Part shown: positions 47,021-54,654 of the stretch, piece after piece
Layout of the letters: every line of letters begins with the position of its first letter
Numbering within the stretch: position 1 is the stretch's first letter
Source of the DNA: Salipaludibacillus sp. LMS25
GTDB taxonomy: Bacteria; Bacillota; Bacilli; Bacillales; Salisediminibacteriaceae
DNA length: 64,000 nt
Assembly: GCF_024362805.1 (NCBI RefSeq)
Contig: NZ_CP093299.1
Coordinates: forward strand, 2,946,001-3,010,000
Direction: 5' to 3'
Position numbers and translations under genes: made by a program
Notes under the pieces: generated by a model
Seen by the model: the letters and a program-made list of their open reading frames with translations, nothing else
Told to the model about the DNA's origin: nothing
Databases searched by the model: none

Positions 47021-47974
47021 TTAAGTTATGAACGATTCGATATGAGTAAGCAGTTGCTTGGCACGTGCGTTATCTGTGTGATTCTCATGAATAAAGCGAT
47101 AACCGTTAGCCGTGATCTGCTCTCTTTCTTCTTTATGCTCACTATAGTATATAGCTTTTTCAAAAAAATCCTCTTTGTTACACGCTACAAAATTCTCCTT
47201 ATCTTTAAAGCCTAACTCTAAAATATCACGGTTAGGTTCAGCTAGAAGCAATGTCTTAGATCCTAGTGCTTCAAAAAATTTCATGACTGGGTAGTTGTAT
47301 GAACTGCCACAAGTGAAAAAAATATCGGCTCGGTTAAGTTCTTGGGAGAATGTCTCTCCTACAACAGGGGGATTTTTCGCTTTATGACCAGGATGTTTAA
47401 TATATTTAAAGCCTTCTGTCTCGGTCATTTTTTTAAGTACAGCTTCACGGAAGGGATACTTTCCTTTAAGTGTATAAAACTTATCATCCCCGTCATACAT
47501 CAATCCCATAAGTAAGAACTTTGTTGTCTTTTCTAGTTTCCAATCTTTTATAACAGCTGGATTAACTGAAAAAGGCAACCACCTAAAGTGTTGCTTAAAC
47601 TGTGGATAGGTTTTTAAAAAAGAGTCTTTTGTTGGAGAAAATATGAGATCGATCTGATTATCGCCTAAATATAATAATCGCTCATTTTTATTAAAATGTG
47701 TGTCGATTAGCAAGGCTCCTTTAGGAATGCTCACTTTATCTAAATCTCTTATGCGTGGTGCTAATGAAAAGTTCCAAGCCATATCATAGTGAAGGATAAA
47801 ATCAGGTCTTTGTTTGATTTTATTTAGTATGTCTAAAATACTGCCATCTTCACTCCAAAATATAACATTAGCATGGTTCTTTAATGCAGCTATTGAATCA
47901 TATTTTTGTTTGTGTTTTGGATAGATTTCTCCAAAATTTTTAACAAGCAATAAAATCGTTAAGTTCCTATGCAT
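47021..47974 (-). CDS. CgeB-like glycosyltransferase, paralogue 2
   Basis: 317 residues from ATG 47974 (AAAGGAG 7 nt upstream). Collinear with the 44489-45499 protein: LLLVKNFGEIYPKHKQKYDS, FILHYDMAWNFSLAP, FRWLPFSVNPAVIKDW, GETFSQELNRADIFFTCG, VMKFFEALGSKTLLLAEPNR. The two are a duplication now separated by dgkB and in the same orientation. Likely transfers a sugar in cell or spore surface glycosylation; acceptor unknown. Element B8 lies 46 bp upstream, in its promoter region. Confidence 0.75.
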   Translation of the reverse strand: MHRNLTILLLVKNFGEIYPKHKQKYDSIAALKNHANVIFWSEDGSILDILNKIKQRPDFILHYDMAWNFSLAPRIRDLDKVSIPKGALLIDTHFNKNERLLYLGDNQIDLIFSPTKDSFLKTYPQFKQHFRWLPFSVNPAVIKDWKLEKTTKFLLMGLMYDGDDKFYTLKGKYPFREAVLKKMTETEGFKYIKHPGHKAKNPPVVGETFSQELNRADIFFTCGSSYNYPVMKFFEALGSKTLLLAEPNRDILELGFKDKENFVACNKEDFFEKAIYYSEHKEEREQITANGYRFIHENHTDNARAKQLLTHIESFIT

Positions 47975-48019
47975 AAGCATGCTCCTTTTTAAAAAAATTG
48001 AAATAAGGTTTTAAGACTA

Positions 48020-48133
48020 TTAAAACGACCCTTTAATCAGGACATTAGCGTCCGTTATCTCCCACCTAAATAGATTTAGCTCTGCTCTCTTTTTTCAGGC
48101 CGGAGTTTTTCGGACGGTTATCTGTGTGATAAA
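48020..48133 (-). repeat. Dispersed element B, copy B8 (second hairpin deleted)
   Basis: 114 bp, minus orientation; TTAAA at 48020-48024 and ATAAA at 48129-48133. The outer stem CGTCCG / CGGACG is intact; the second hairpin is reduced to AAGGGTCG...AATCAGG. Confidence 0.85.
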
Positions 48134-48373
48134 TCCTATTTAGATAGTTTATTAGTGGATGATTTTAAATGTGTGGCATTTTATTATGTGAATGGGGCTC
48201 TTGAGACTTTTGATCCAGCTATTTTGATTTAATTCCAGTGTTGTCGTCTTTAAGTATAGTCATATTAAAACTGAATAGTGATCACTCTCCAATTCAATCA
48301 AGCCACCAATACTATGGAGTTTTTTAGACAAAATAAGAGGCTGGGACTGAACTAAATCGTTTGTTTAAACAAA

Positions 48374-48410
48374 AAAATCCGAACGAATTCAGACTTGTTC
48401 GGATTTTCTT
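48374..48410. terminator. Isolated terminator-like hairpin
   Basis: Arms AAAATCCGAAC (48374-48384) and GTTCGGATTTT (48397-48407). No intact gene precedes it on the plus strand, so it may be what remains of a lost gene. Confidence 0.6.
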
Positions 48411-48469
48411 ATAAGTGAACGCATTTCATCATACAAAACAGACCTGTAAAAAACGATTCATACAGTGGG

Positions 48470-48552
48470 TTCGTTATCTCCCCGCCTATATTGCTTTAGC
48501 TCTGTCTCTATTTTGAGACGGGAGGTTTACGGACGGCTATCAGTGTGATAAA
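48470..48552 (-). repeat. Dispersed element B, copy B9 (partial)
   Basis: Minus orientation, first hairpin only: CGTTATCTCCCCGCC on the left, ACGGACGGCTATC on the right, then ATAAA at 48548-48552. The second hairpin and left TTTAT equivalent are absent. Confidence 0.8.
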
Positions 48553-48743
48553 CCCTTTCGCATCATTGGATCTTCAGACGTCGCTGATTCTCGGAGAGTC
48601 ACTGTTTTTCACTGCAGCCTTTTTTAAAAAGCGACCATGTATATAGACTAGTTAGTATTGTTCGCATATTCGTGGTGAAAATTTAATTGTGACATTTAAG
48701 TAAAATACGTTTGTCTCAGCCTTTCAAAAAGAGGCTTAACTGG

Positions 48744-50300
48744 TTAATATACTTTTGTTGTCCAAGCTTCTCCGTTCCACACATCGGTAGCAATAGCCTC
48801 GTAAAACTCAGGCTCGTGGCTAATAAGAAGAATACTTCCTTTATAAGCTTGTAAGGCACGCTTCAATTCCTCTTTTGCTTCCACATCAAGGTGGTTCGTT
48901 GGCTCGTCAAGAACGAGGACGTTTGTTTCTGAGTTAATGAGTTTACATAAGCGAACTTTGGCTTTTTCCCCTCCGCTTAAGACAGACACCTTGCTTTCAA
49001 TGTGTTTTGTCATAAGACCACATTTTGCTAAGGCTGAACGTACTTCATATTGAGTAAAATGGGGGAACGCTTCCCATACGTCATCAATACACGATAAATT
49101 GTTTTGTTCTTTTATTTCTTGCTCAAAATAGCCGAGATGTAAATGTTCTCCTCGTTCAACACGACCATCAAGGGGGGAGATTTCCCCGAGCAAGCTTTTT
49201 AAAAGCGTTGTTTTTCCAATACCGTTAGCTCCTGTGAGGGCGACCTTCTGCCCCCGTTCCATTCTTAAGTTTAATGGTTCGGACAACGGCTCATCATACC
49301 CGATCACGAGATCCGTCGCTTCAAAAATAAGTTTCCCTGGTGTACGAGCGAGTTTAAAATGGAACTCAGGAGATGGCTTTTCTTGTGAAAGCTCAATTTT
49401 CTCCATTTTATCGAGCTTCTTTTGTCGCGACATAGCCATGTTTCGTGTGGCGACACGTGCCTTGTTACGGGCGACAAAATCTTTCAAATCGGCAATCTCC
49501 TTTTGCTGCTTTTTATAAGCAGATTCCAGTTGTTGCTTTTTCACATCGTAAACATGGAGGAAGTGGTCATAGTCCCCGACATAACGATTTAGCTCGCCTG
49601 CTTCCATATGGTACACTAAGTTAATGACCGAATTGAGGAACGGGATATCGTGAGAAATTAAAATAAACGCATTATCATATTCTTGTAAGTACCGCTTTAA
49701 CCATTCGATATGCTGTTCATCTAAATAGTTTGTGGGCTCATCTAACAGCAGAATATCAGGTTTTTCTAATAAAAGCTTAGCTAGCAACACTTTCGTTCGT
49801 TGCCCACCGCTTAAATCTTGCACGTCCCGCTCAAGGCCAATCTCATCTAGCCCAAGCCCGCGAGCAGTTTCCTCTATTTTAGCATCAATGACATAAAAAT
49901 CGTTGTTTGTAAGCACATCTTGCATGACACCGACTTCTTCCAGAAGGGTTTCCATCTCGTCAGGTGTGGCATCACCCATCCGTTCATACATCACGTTCAT
50001 CTCTGCTTCCATATCAAATAAATACTGAAAGGCCCCCTTCAACACATCGCGCATCGTCAGCCCCTTTTCAAGGACGGTATGCTGATCAAGAAAGCCAACA
50101 CGGACATTTTTGGCCCACTCTATCGTGCCTTCATCAGGGACGAGCTGACGCGTGATAATGTTCATGAAGGTAGATTTCCCTTCACCATTTGCCCCTACAA
50201 GACCAATGTGCTCCCCTTTTAACAGGCGAAATGACACGTCGTGGAAAATCTCTCTGTCACCGAACCCATGACTTAACTTTTTAACAGATAAAATACTCAT
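48744..50300 (-). CDS. yfmM: YfmM, ABC-F family ATPase
   Basis: 518 residues from ATG 50300 (AGAGGTTTGAGAGT upstream); codons before it are not needed. Soluble protein with two ABC ATPase domains and no membrane helices: Walker A GANGEGKST and GANGIGKTT, signatures LSGGQRTK and LSGGEKAK, Walker B LLLDEPTNYLD and LVLDEPTNHLD, joined by a charged linker (YKKQQKEIADLKDF...) that in ABC-F proteins enters the ribosome E site. Members act in translation rescue or ribosome assembly; resistance function is not indicated. Length and its position beside yfmL match B. subtilis YfmM. Confidence 0.9.
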   Translation of the reverse strand: MSILSVKKLSHGFGDREIFHDVSFRLLKGEHIGLVGANGEGKSTFMNIITRQLVPDEGTIEWAKNVRVGFLDQHTVLEKGLTMRDVLKGAFQYLFDMEAEMNVMYERMGDATPDEMETLLEEVGVMQDVLTNNDFYVIDAKIEETARGLGLDEIGLERDVQDLSGGQRTKVLLAKLLLEKPDILLLDEPTNYLDEQHIEWLKRYLQEYDNAFILISHDIPFLNSVINLVYHMEAGELNRYVGDYDHFLHVYDVKKQQLESAYKKQQKEIADLKDFVARNKARVATRNMAMSRQKKLDKMEKIELSQEKPSPEFHFKLARTPGKLIFEATDLVIGYDEPLSEPLNLRMERGQKVALTGANGIGKTTLLKSLLGEISPLDGRVERGEHLHLGYFEQEIKEQNNLSCIDDVWEAFPHFTQYEVRSALAKCGLMTKHIESKVSVLSGGEKAKVRLCKLINSETNVLVLDEPTNHLDVEAKEELKRALQAYKGSILLISHEPEFYEAIATDVWNGEAWTTKVY

Positions 50301-50341
50301 ACTCTCAAACCTCTCTATAAAAAATTGGTGTCTTTGCTTCA

Positions 50342-50370
50342 TTTAGGATAAAATCGGGTTAGATTATAAT
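50342..50370 (+). promoter_or_regulatory. Candidate yfmL promoter
   Basis: TTTAGG (50342-50347), 17-bp spacer, TATAAT (50365-50370), 64 bp before the yfmL start. Confidence 0.5.
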
Positions 50371-50433
50371 TATACTGCGACACTATGAACAGTTAGTGCA
50401 GTTAAAAAACATATCTATCATAAGGAGAATATT

Positions 50434-51561
50434 ATGAATCCAACGACTATCATACCTGCTTTACCGACATATTTACAAGAGGCTTGGACAAAATCGGGCT
50501 TCAAAGAGTTAACGCCTATCCAGCAAAAGATGATCCCTGTTGCCTTAAAAGATGCTAATATTGTGGCAGAGGCACCGACAGGATCAGGAAAAACATTAGC
50601 ATACCTTCTTCCCTCTTTGGAAAAAATTGATACTTCTATTTTACAGGCACAAGTGGTCATTGTGGCGTCTTCCCGTGAATTAGTGATGCAAATACTTGAT
50701 AATGTCACCAATTGGACGGCGGGAAGCGGTATTACTGGAGCTGCGCTTATCGGCGGGGCTAATGTGAAACGTCAGCTGGAAAAACTTAAGAAGAAGCCGC
50801 AAGTCATTGTAGGGACACCGGGACGGCTCGTAGAATTAGTCAAGTCAAAAAAATTGAAATTACATGAAGTGAAAACACTTATCTTAGATGAAGCGGATCA
50901 GCTATTTGCTAAAGAACATATTGATGAAGTGGATACGTTGATGAAAGGTGTCATGAAAGACTGTCAGCGTATTGTCTGTTCAGCTACCATCCCGACGTAT
51001 GTTGAAAAGCAAGCGGTAGAACGCATGGCAACCGCTCCAGAGATAATCCGTATAGCACTTGATAAAGACATGCTTCAGCGAGTAGCCCACGTGTATCTTG
51101 TTGCCGAGAGACGTGAAAAGCCAAAGTTGTTAAGAAAACTTGTTAATATGGAAGGGATGTATGGCTTAGCCTTCTCCAATGATATTCATGAATTAGAGAC
51201 ATTTGCTGAACGACTTGCTTTTCGGGGGAAAACAGTCGGTGTTCTCCACGGCACAACTGGAAAGCAAGAGCGGGAACAAGCGATTAAACAATTTAGACAG
51301 GGTGAAGTCCCGATTTTAATGGCGACAGATGTGGCTTCACGTGGTTTGGATATTGACGATCTCACCCACGTTATTCAACTTGACTTAGCCAATGATATTC
51401 AACAATACGTTCATCGCTCTGGAAGAACAGGCAGGGCCGGCAAAACAGGTACGGTCGTATCACTCGTGACAGAAGGGGAAAAAGAGCGATTATTGCAAAT
51501 AGGCGCTAAACTTGGTATTACATTAGAGGAGAAATCGTTGTCAGGTGGTCAACTCGTTTAA
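50434..51561 (+). CDS. yfmL: YfmL, DEAD-box RNA helicase
   Basis: 375 residues, a compact DEAD-box helicase lacking long tails. Q motif TPIQQKMIP, Walker A APTGSGKT, motif Ib TPGRL, motif II DEADQ (a DEAD variant), motif III SAT, motif V ATDVASRGLD, motif VI HRSGRTGRAG. The B. subtilis homologue is linked to ribosome assembly and growth. Divergent from yfmM, the same two genes being neighbours in B. subtilis. ATAAGGAG precedes the ATG. Confidence 0.93.
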   Translation: MNPTTIIPALPTYLQEAWTKSGFKELTPIQQKMIPVALKDANIVAEAPTGSGKTLAYLLPSLEKIDTSILQAQVVIVASSRELVMQILDNVTNWTAGSGITGAALIGGANVKRQLEKLKKKPQVIVGTPGRLVELVKSKKLKLHEVKTLILDEADQLFAKEHIDEVDTLMKGVMKDCQRIVCSATIPTYVEKQAVERMATAPEIIRIALDKDMLQRVAHVYLVAERREKPKLLRKLVNMEGMYGLAFSNDIHELETFAERLAFRGKTVGVLHGTTGKQEREQAIKQFRQGEVPILMATDVASRGLDIDDLTHVIQLDLANDIQQYVHRSGRTGRAGKTGTVVSLVTEGEKERLLQIGAKLGITLEEKSLSGGQLV

Positions 51562-51593
51562 AAATGAAGAGACTTTGGGAGAGGGATGCTCCC

Positions 51594-52043
51594 ATGCCTA
51601 GAATTAAGCAAACGACACATGGGGACACCCCTTTTCAGCAGTTATTAGGACACAACGTACAAATTATGACGTCTTGGAACGCTCTAGGGGACACACTTGA
51701 ACGAGACGGTCGTTTAACCCGCTCTTTAAAAGAGCAAGTGAGATGAACGTTGGCACAGAAGAACGGTTGTGTTTACTGTCAAGCAAAAGGGAAACCAGAC
51801 CCGGCGATACCCGATGAAAAAACGGCCGTGGCAACAGGGTTTTCCAATGTTTTCCTCACGCAAAAAGGAGACATTCCAGATAGTGTGTTTAATGTGCTGA
51901 AGGACACATGTTCAGATGAAGAAATTAGTGAAATCATGGCGTTTATCACGTTTACGACTGCACAGTGCGATCATGCAATTGGAAGGGTAACGATGTGTTT
52001 AGGAGGGAGACAACGAATGTGTTACTCATTTTTTAATCCATAA
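51594..52043 (+). pseudogene. AhpD-like (carboxymuconolactone decarboxylase fold) gene with one nonsense codon
   Basis: ATG 51594 with GGGAGAGGG 8 nt upstream gives MPRIKQTTHGDTPFQQLLGH...LKEQVR, then an in-frame TGA (51744-51746), then TLAQKNGCVYCQAKGKPDPA and FTTAQCDHAIG. NGCVYC is the redox CxxC of AhpD-like proteins, and the expected residue at the stop is Arg, so a single CGA-to-TGA change explains it. The final residues (CLGGRQRMCYSFFNP) look unlike the family and may reflect a further frameshift. Sequencing error is possible. Confidence 0.75.
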
Positions 52044-52121
52044 AAACGCTTATGGTCAATCAGAGGACCTCCGTGTTATTTATGCTACAAAGAGGATAAA
52101 TAACAAAGGAGGATGTTTTTC

Positions 52122-52880
52122 ATGAGAGATGAGCAATTTTATAAGGCACTTGAAATGGGAGAAGAGACCTTTTCCGGCTGGGATTTTTCCTATATCGAAG
52201 GAAGCGGCCGATGCGCTAGTAGTTTACTGCCTTGGTCTTACGGAAGTAAAGCCATAACCCTTATGAGACAGTGTCGTTCCCTACTGGATATGGGGACGGG
52301 AGGTGGTGAGTTTTTATCTTTACTTCAGCCCTTTCCCTCAAAGGTTTGCGCTACGGAAGGTTATGCACCGAATGTCGCCATAGCAAAGGCCAAGCTTGAA
52401 CCTTTAGGGGTCAACGTTGAACAGATTTCCGGTGATCATCAACTACCATTTCATGACGAGGAATTTGATTTAGTGCTAAATCGTCACGAATCATATGCGC
52501 CTCAAGAGGTGAAGCGCATTTTAAAAACGGGTGGTATCTTTTTTACTCAACAAGTAGGTTGTCTAGATGCACAGGACCTAAATAAGGTTCTTCACAAACC
52601 GGCGAATGATGAGTATATCCATTGGGATTTGAAGTTTGCAGTGAAGGAATTGCAAGATGAAGGCTTTCAGATAGTCAAAGCTGAAGAAGCCTTCCCAACG
52701 TTACGATTTTATGATATCGGTGCGGTAGTGTATTATTTAAAAGCAATTCCGTGGCAGATCCCTGATTTTTCAGTTAACGATTGTGAGGAAGAACTTTACG
52801 TGATTTATGAACAGATTAAACAATCTGGATTTTTTGATGTGAAGCAGCACCGTTTTTTAATTGAAGTGAAGGCTAAATAA
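52122..52880 (+). CDS. Class I SAM-dependent methyltransferase
   Basis: 252 residues from ATG 52122 (AAAGGAGG 9 nt upstream; ATG 52113 touches it). Motif I SLLDMGTGGGEFLSLL (about 53-68), motif II TEGYAPNVAIAKAKL, FDLVLNRHESYAPQEVKRIL and TGGIFFTQQVG identify a Rossmann methyltransferase. Substrate unknown; RHESY and the C-terminal FLIEVKAK recur in a group of Firmicutes methyltransferases of unproven function. Monocistronic with a short hairpin after it. Confidence 0.8.
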   Translation: MRDEQFYKALEMGEETFSGWDFSYIEGSGRCASSLLPWSYGSKAITLMRQCRSLLDMGTGGGEFLSLLQPFPSKVCATEGYAPNVAIAKAKLEPLGVNVEQISGDHQLPFHDEEFDLVLNRHESYAPQEVKRILKTGGIFFTQQVGCLDAQDLNKVLHKPANDEYIHWDLKFAVKELQDEGFQIVKAEEAFPTLRFYDIGAVVYYLKAIPWQIPDFSVNDCEEELYVIYEQIKQSGFFDVKQHRFLIEVKAK

Positions 52881-52887
52881 CGAGAAA

Positions 52888-52908
52888 CGGGGCCATTTAA
52901 TGGTCCCA
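52888..52908 (+). terminator. Short hairpin after methyltransferase
   Basis: GGGGCCAT and ATGGTCCC pair (one wobble) around TTA; the U-tract is poor. Confidence 0.5.
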
Positions 52909-52929
52909 TCTCATATTAGGGGGAATGGG

Positions 52930-53150
52930 TTGTTTAGCATAGACAGAATTCGTTTAAGGAAAATGGTGAAGGAAGATAGTGAGATGTAACATACATGGTG
53001 AAACTAGTTTTGTCAGGGACCACTATTCTTTAGAAGAAACGAGAGACTTCGTATCCGAGGTTATCTTGAACAGTTCATCGTCAAAAGTTATATTATTGAG
53101 GAAACCGATTGGAGCTAAAAACTTAGTTTTTTTGATTATGTTCATTGCTA
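52930..53150 (+). pseudogene. Decayed GNAT acetyltransferase
   Basis: From TTG 52930: IDRIRLRKMVKEDSEM, stops, then after a frame change LEETRDFVSEVILNSSSS and a KPIGAKNLV-like segment. This is the N-terminal half pattern of a RimJ/RimL acetyltransferase. Several stops and frame changes; the C-terminal half is missing. Confidence 0.5.
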
Positions 53151-53205
53151 ATTGATTGAAAGGCTCGTGAGCTAAGTTATTCGTCTGAAATGAACTGTTG
53201 ACGAA

Positions 53206-54108
53206 TTACTCGTTATTCATCGTTGTTCGGTAGTATGCTTGTCTGTATTCCGACGGCGTCATCTTTTCATATTTTTTAAAAAAACGCATAAAGTACTTCT
53301 CGTCTTTCATACCGATCGTAAAAGCAACTGTTTTAACGCTTTCGTTCGTTCTAGCGAGGAGTTCTTTTGCTTTAGAGAGTTTTAATATTGAAATGTACTC
53401 TTGAATGGTCATGCCAGTTTCTTTTTTAAACAGGCGAGTTAAATAGTCTTTATTGTAGTTGAATTCTTGTGCAATCATAGTCACAGAAATATGGCTTAAG
53501 GCTTGAATACGTATCCATTCAAGAATCGCATCGAGCTTTTTTCCAGGAGATGATTTTTCAAGAGACGTATTAGCATGTGTAATCGTTTGTTCTGATAACT
53601 CAATAAGCAACGAGGTGGCTAAATAATCAACGGCGTAGTGATTATAGTAGTTTGCCTTCGATACATCCAGTAATTGTTTACTTAAGATGCGAATTCTTTC
53701 AATATATTTTGGTCGTGAATGTACAGGTAAAATAATCGTGCCATTATATTTCAATGGGGACGTATGGGGATTGGAGCGAATGTTAGTGATTTCTTGCTGA
53801 ATGACCTGGTCAGATAAGATTGATACAGGCGAGGAAAAATTAAAATGAAACCAATAATAGCTCGTACCTAGTTTAGACACTTTGTAACCTTCATGTAACC
53901 TATGAGGTAATAAAAACAACACATCACCTGGTTTCACATGATAGTGTGTACCATCCTGATGAATGTACAAGTCATGATGAATAGCGATAATCATCACAAA
54001 AAGATTAATATTGCGCTTCATATGCGTCCAACCTTCTCCAGCTACGAATTGCCCTCCATGCAAGAAGTCGATGGGAGAAAACACATCGGCTTTGATAAAT
54101 TCTTTCAT
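53206..54108 (-). CDS. AraC-family transcriptional regulator
   Basis: 300 residues from ATG 54108 (AGGGG 7 nt upstream). N-terminal cupin sensor domain (DGTHYHVKPGDVLFLLPHRL near 55-75) and C-terminal double helix-turn-helix (ISVTMIAQEFNYNKDYLTRL, FKKETGMTIQEYI, VKTVAFTIGMKDEKYFMRFF, EKMTPSEYRQAYY). Divergent from the GH127 arabinofuranosidase 546 bp away, so a sugar such as L-arabinose or an arabino-oligosaccharide is a reasonable inducer. Two repeat elements now fill the space between them. Confidence 0.88.
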   Translation of the reverse strand: MKEFIKADVFSPIDFLHGGQFVAGEGWTHMKRNINLFVMIIAIHHDLYIHQDGTHYHVKPGDVLFLLPHRLHEGYKVSKLGTSYYWFHFNFSSPVSILSDQVIQQEITNIRSNPHTSPLKYNGTIILPVHSRPKYIERIRILSKQLLDVSKANYYNHYAVDYLATSLLIELSEQTITHANTSLEKSSPGKKLDAILEWIRIQALSHISVTMIAQEFNYNKDYLTRLFKKETGMTIQEYISILKLSKAKELLARTNESVKTVAFTIGMKDEKYFMRFFKKYEKMTPSEYRQAYYRTTMNNE

Positions 54109-54199
54109 ATGCACACCCCTTTAGCGGTATATGTCACCATCGCCACTTGCCTGACTGCTCATGTCACCCCTAGTATTTTAAACGATCTGACATCTTAAT

Positions 54200-54356
54200 T
54201 TTATCACAGATAACCGTCCGTAAAACGCCCGGCCCAAAATAGAAAGCAGAGATAAAGCTATTTAGCGGGAGATAACGGACGCTAATGTCTTGATTCACTC
54301 CCCTATCAATCAGTGGGAGAAGAATGAAAATTTCCACTGATTGAAGGCCGTATTAT
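54200..54356 (+). repeat. Dispersed element B, copy B10 (full length)
   Basis: 157 bp, TTTAT at 54200-54204 and ATTAT at 54352-54356. Outer stem CGTCCGT / ACGGACG, inner CCCG / CGGG, second hairpin AATCAGTGGGAG...TTTCCACTGATT. It shares its right boundary with A7. Confidence 0.92.
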
Positions 54357-54509
54357 CCCACTCTTAAGGGCAGTAAAACCCCCACCTCAAAACTTAAGAA
54401 GATCGAAACGTTTAGGTGGGGGATAAACTGCTCCTAAAGGTCCGGTAAGTTAAACGAACAATCAGTGGGGGATGAAGGAAAACTCCCACTGATTGAAGTT
54501 TAGCTTTAT
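54352..54509 (+). repeat. Dispersed element A, copy A7 (full length)
   Basis: 158 bp, ATTAT at 54352-54356 and TTTAT at 54505-54509. It follows B10 head to tail with a shared 5-bp boundary, the reverse order of the A1-B1 pair. It lies in the GH127 promoter region. Confidence 0.92.
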
Positions 54510-54654
54510 CAAAAAAAGTGATGATGAGGAATGAAGAGTTTGATTATAAAGGTCGTAAATATCCACCTATTATGCTAGTTTTGCTACCGTTAAAACGAGT
54601 TAGAAATGCTAACATTTAGTTAAGTTGAAACTATTAAGATAGGGAGTGCGGCTA

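Noticed and set aside
51744..51746. Possible selenocysteine at TGA in the AhpD-like gene
   Set aside because: The TGA replaces an expected Arg, not a Cys of the CxxC motif, and no SECIS-like hairpin follows.
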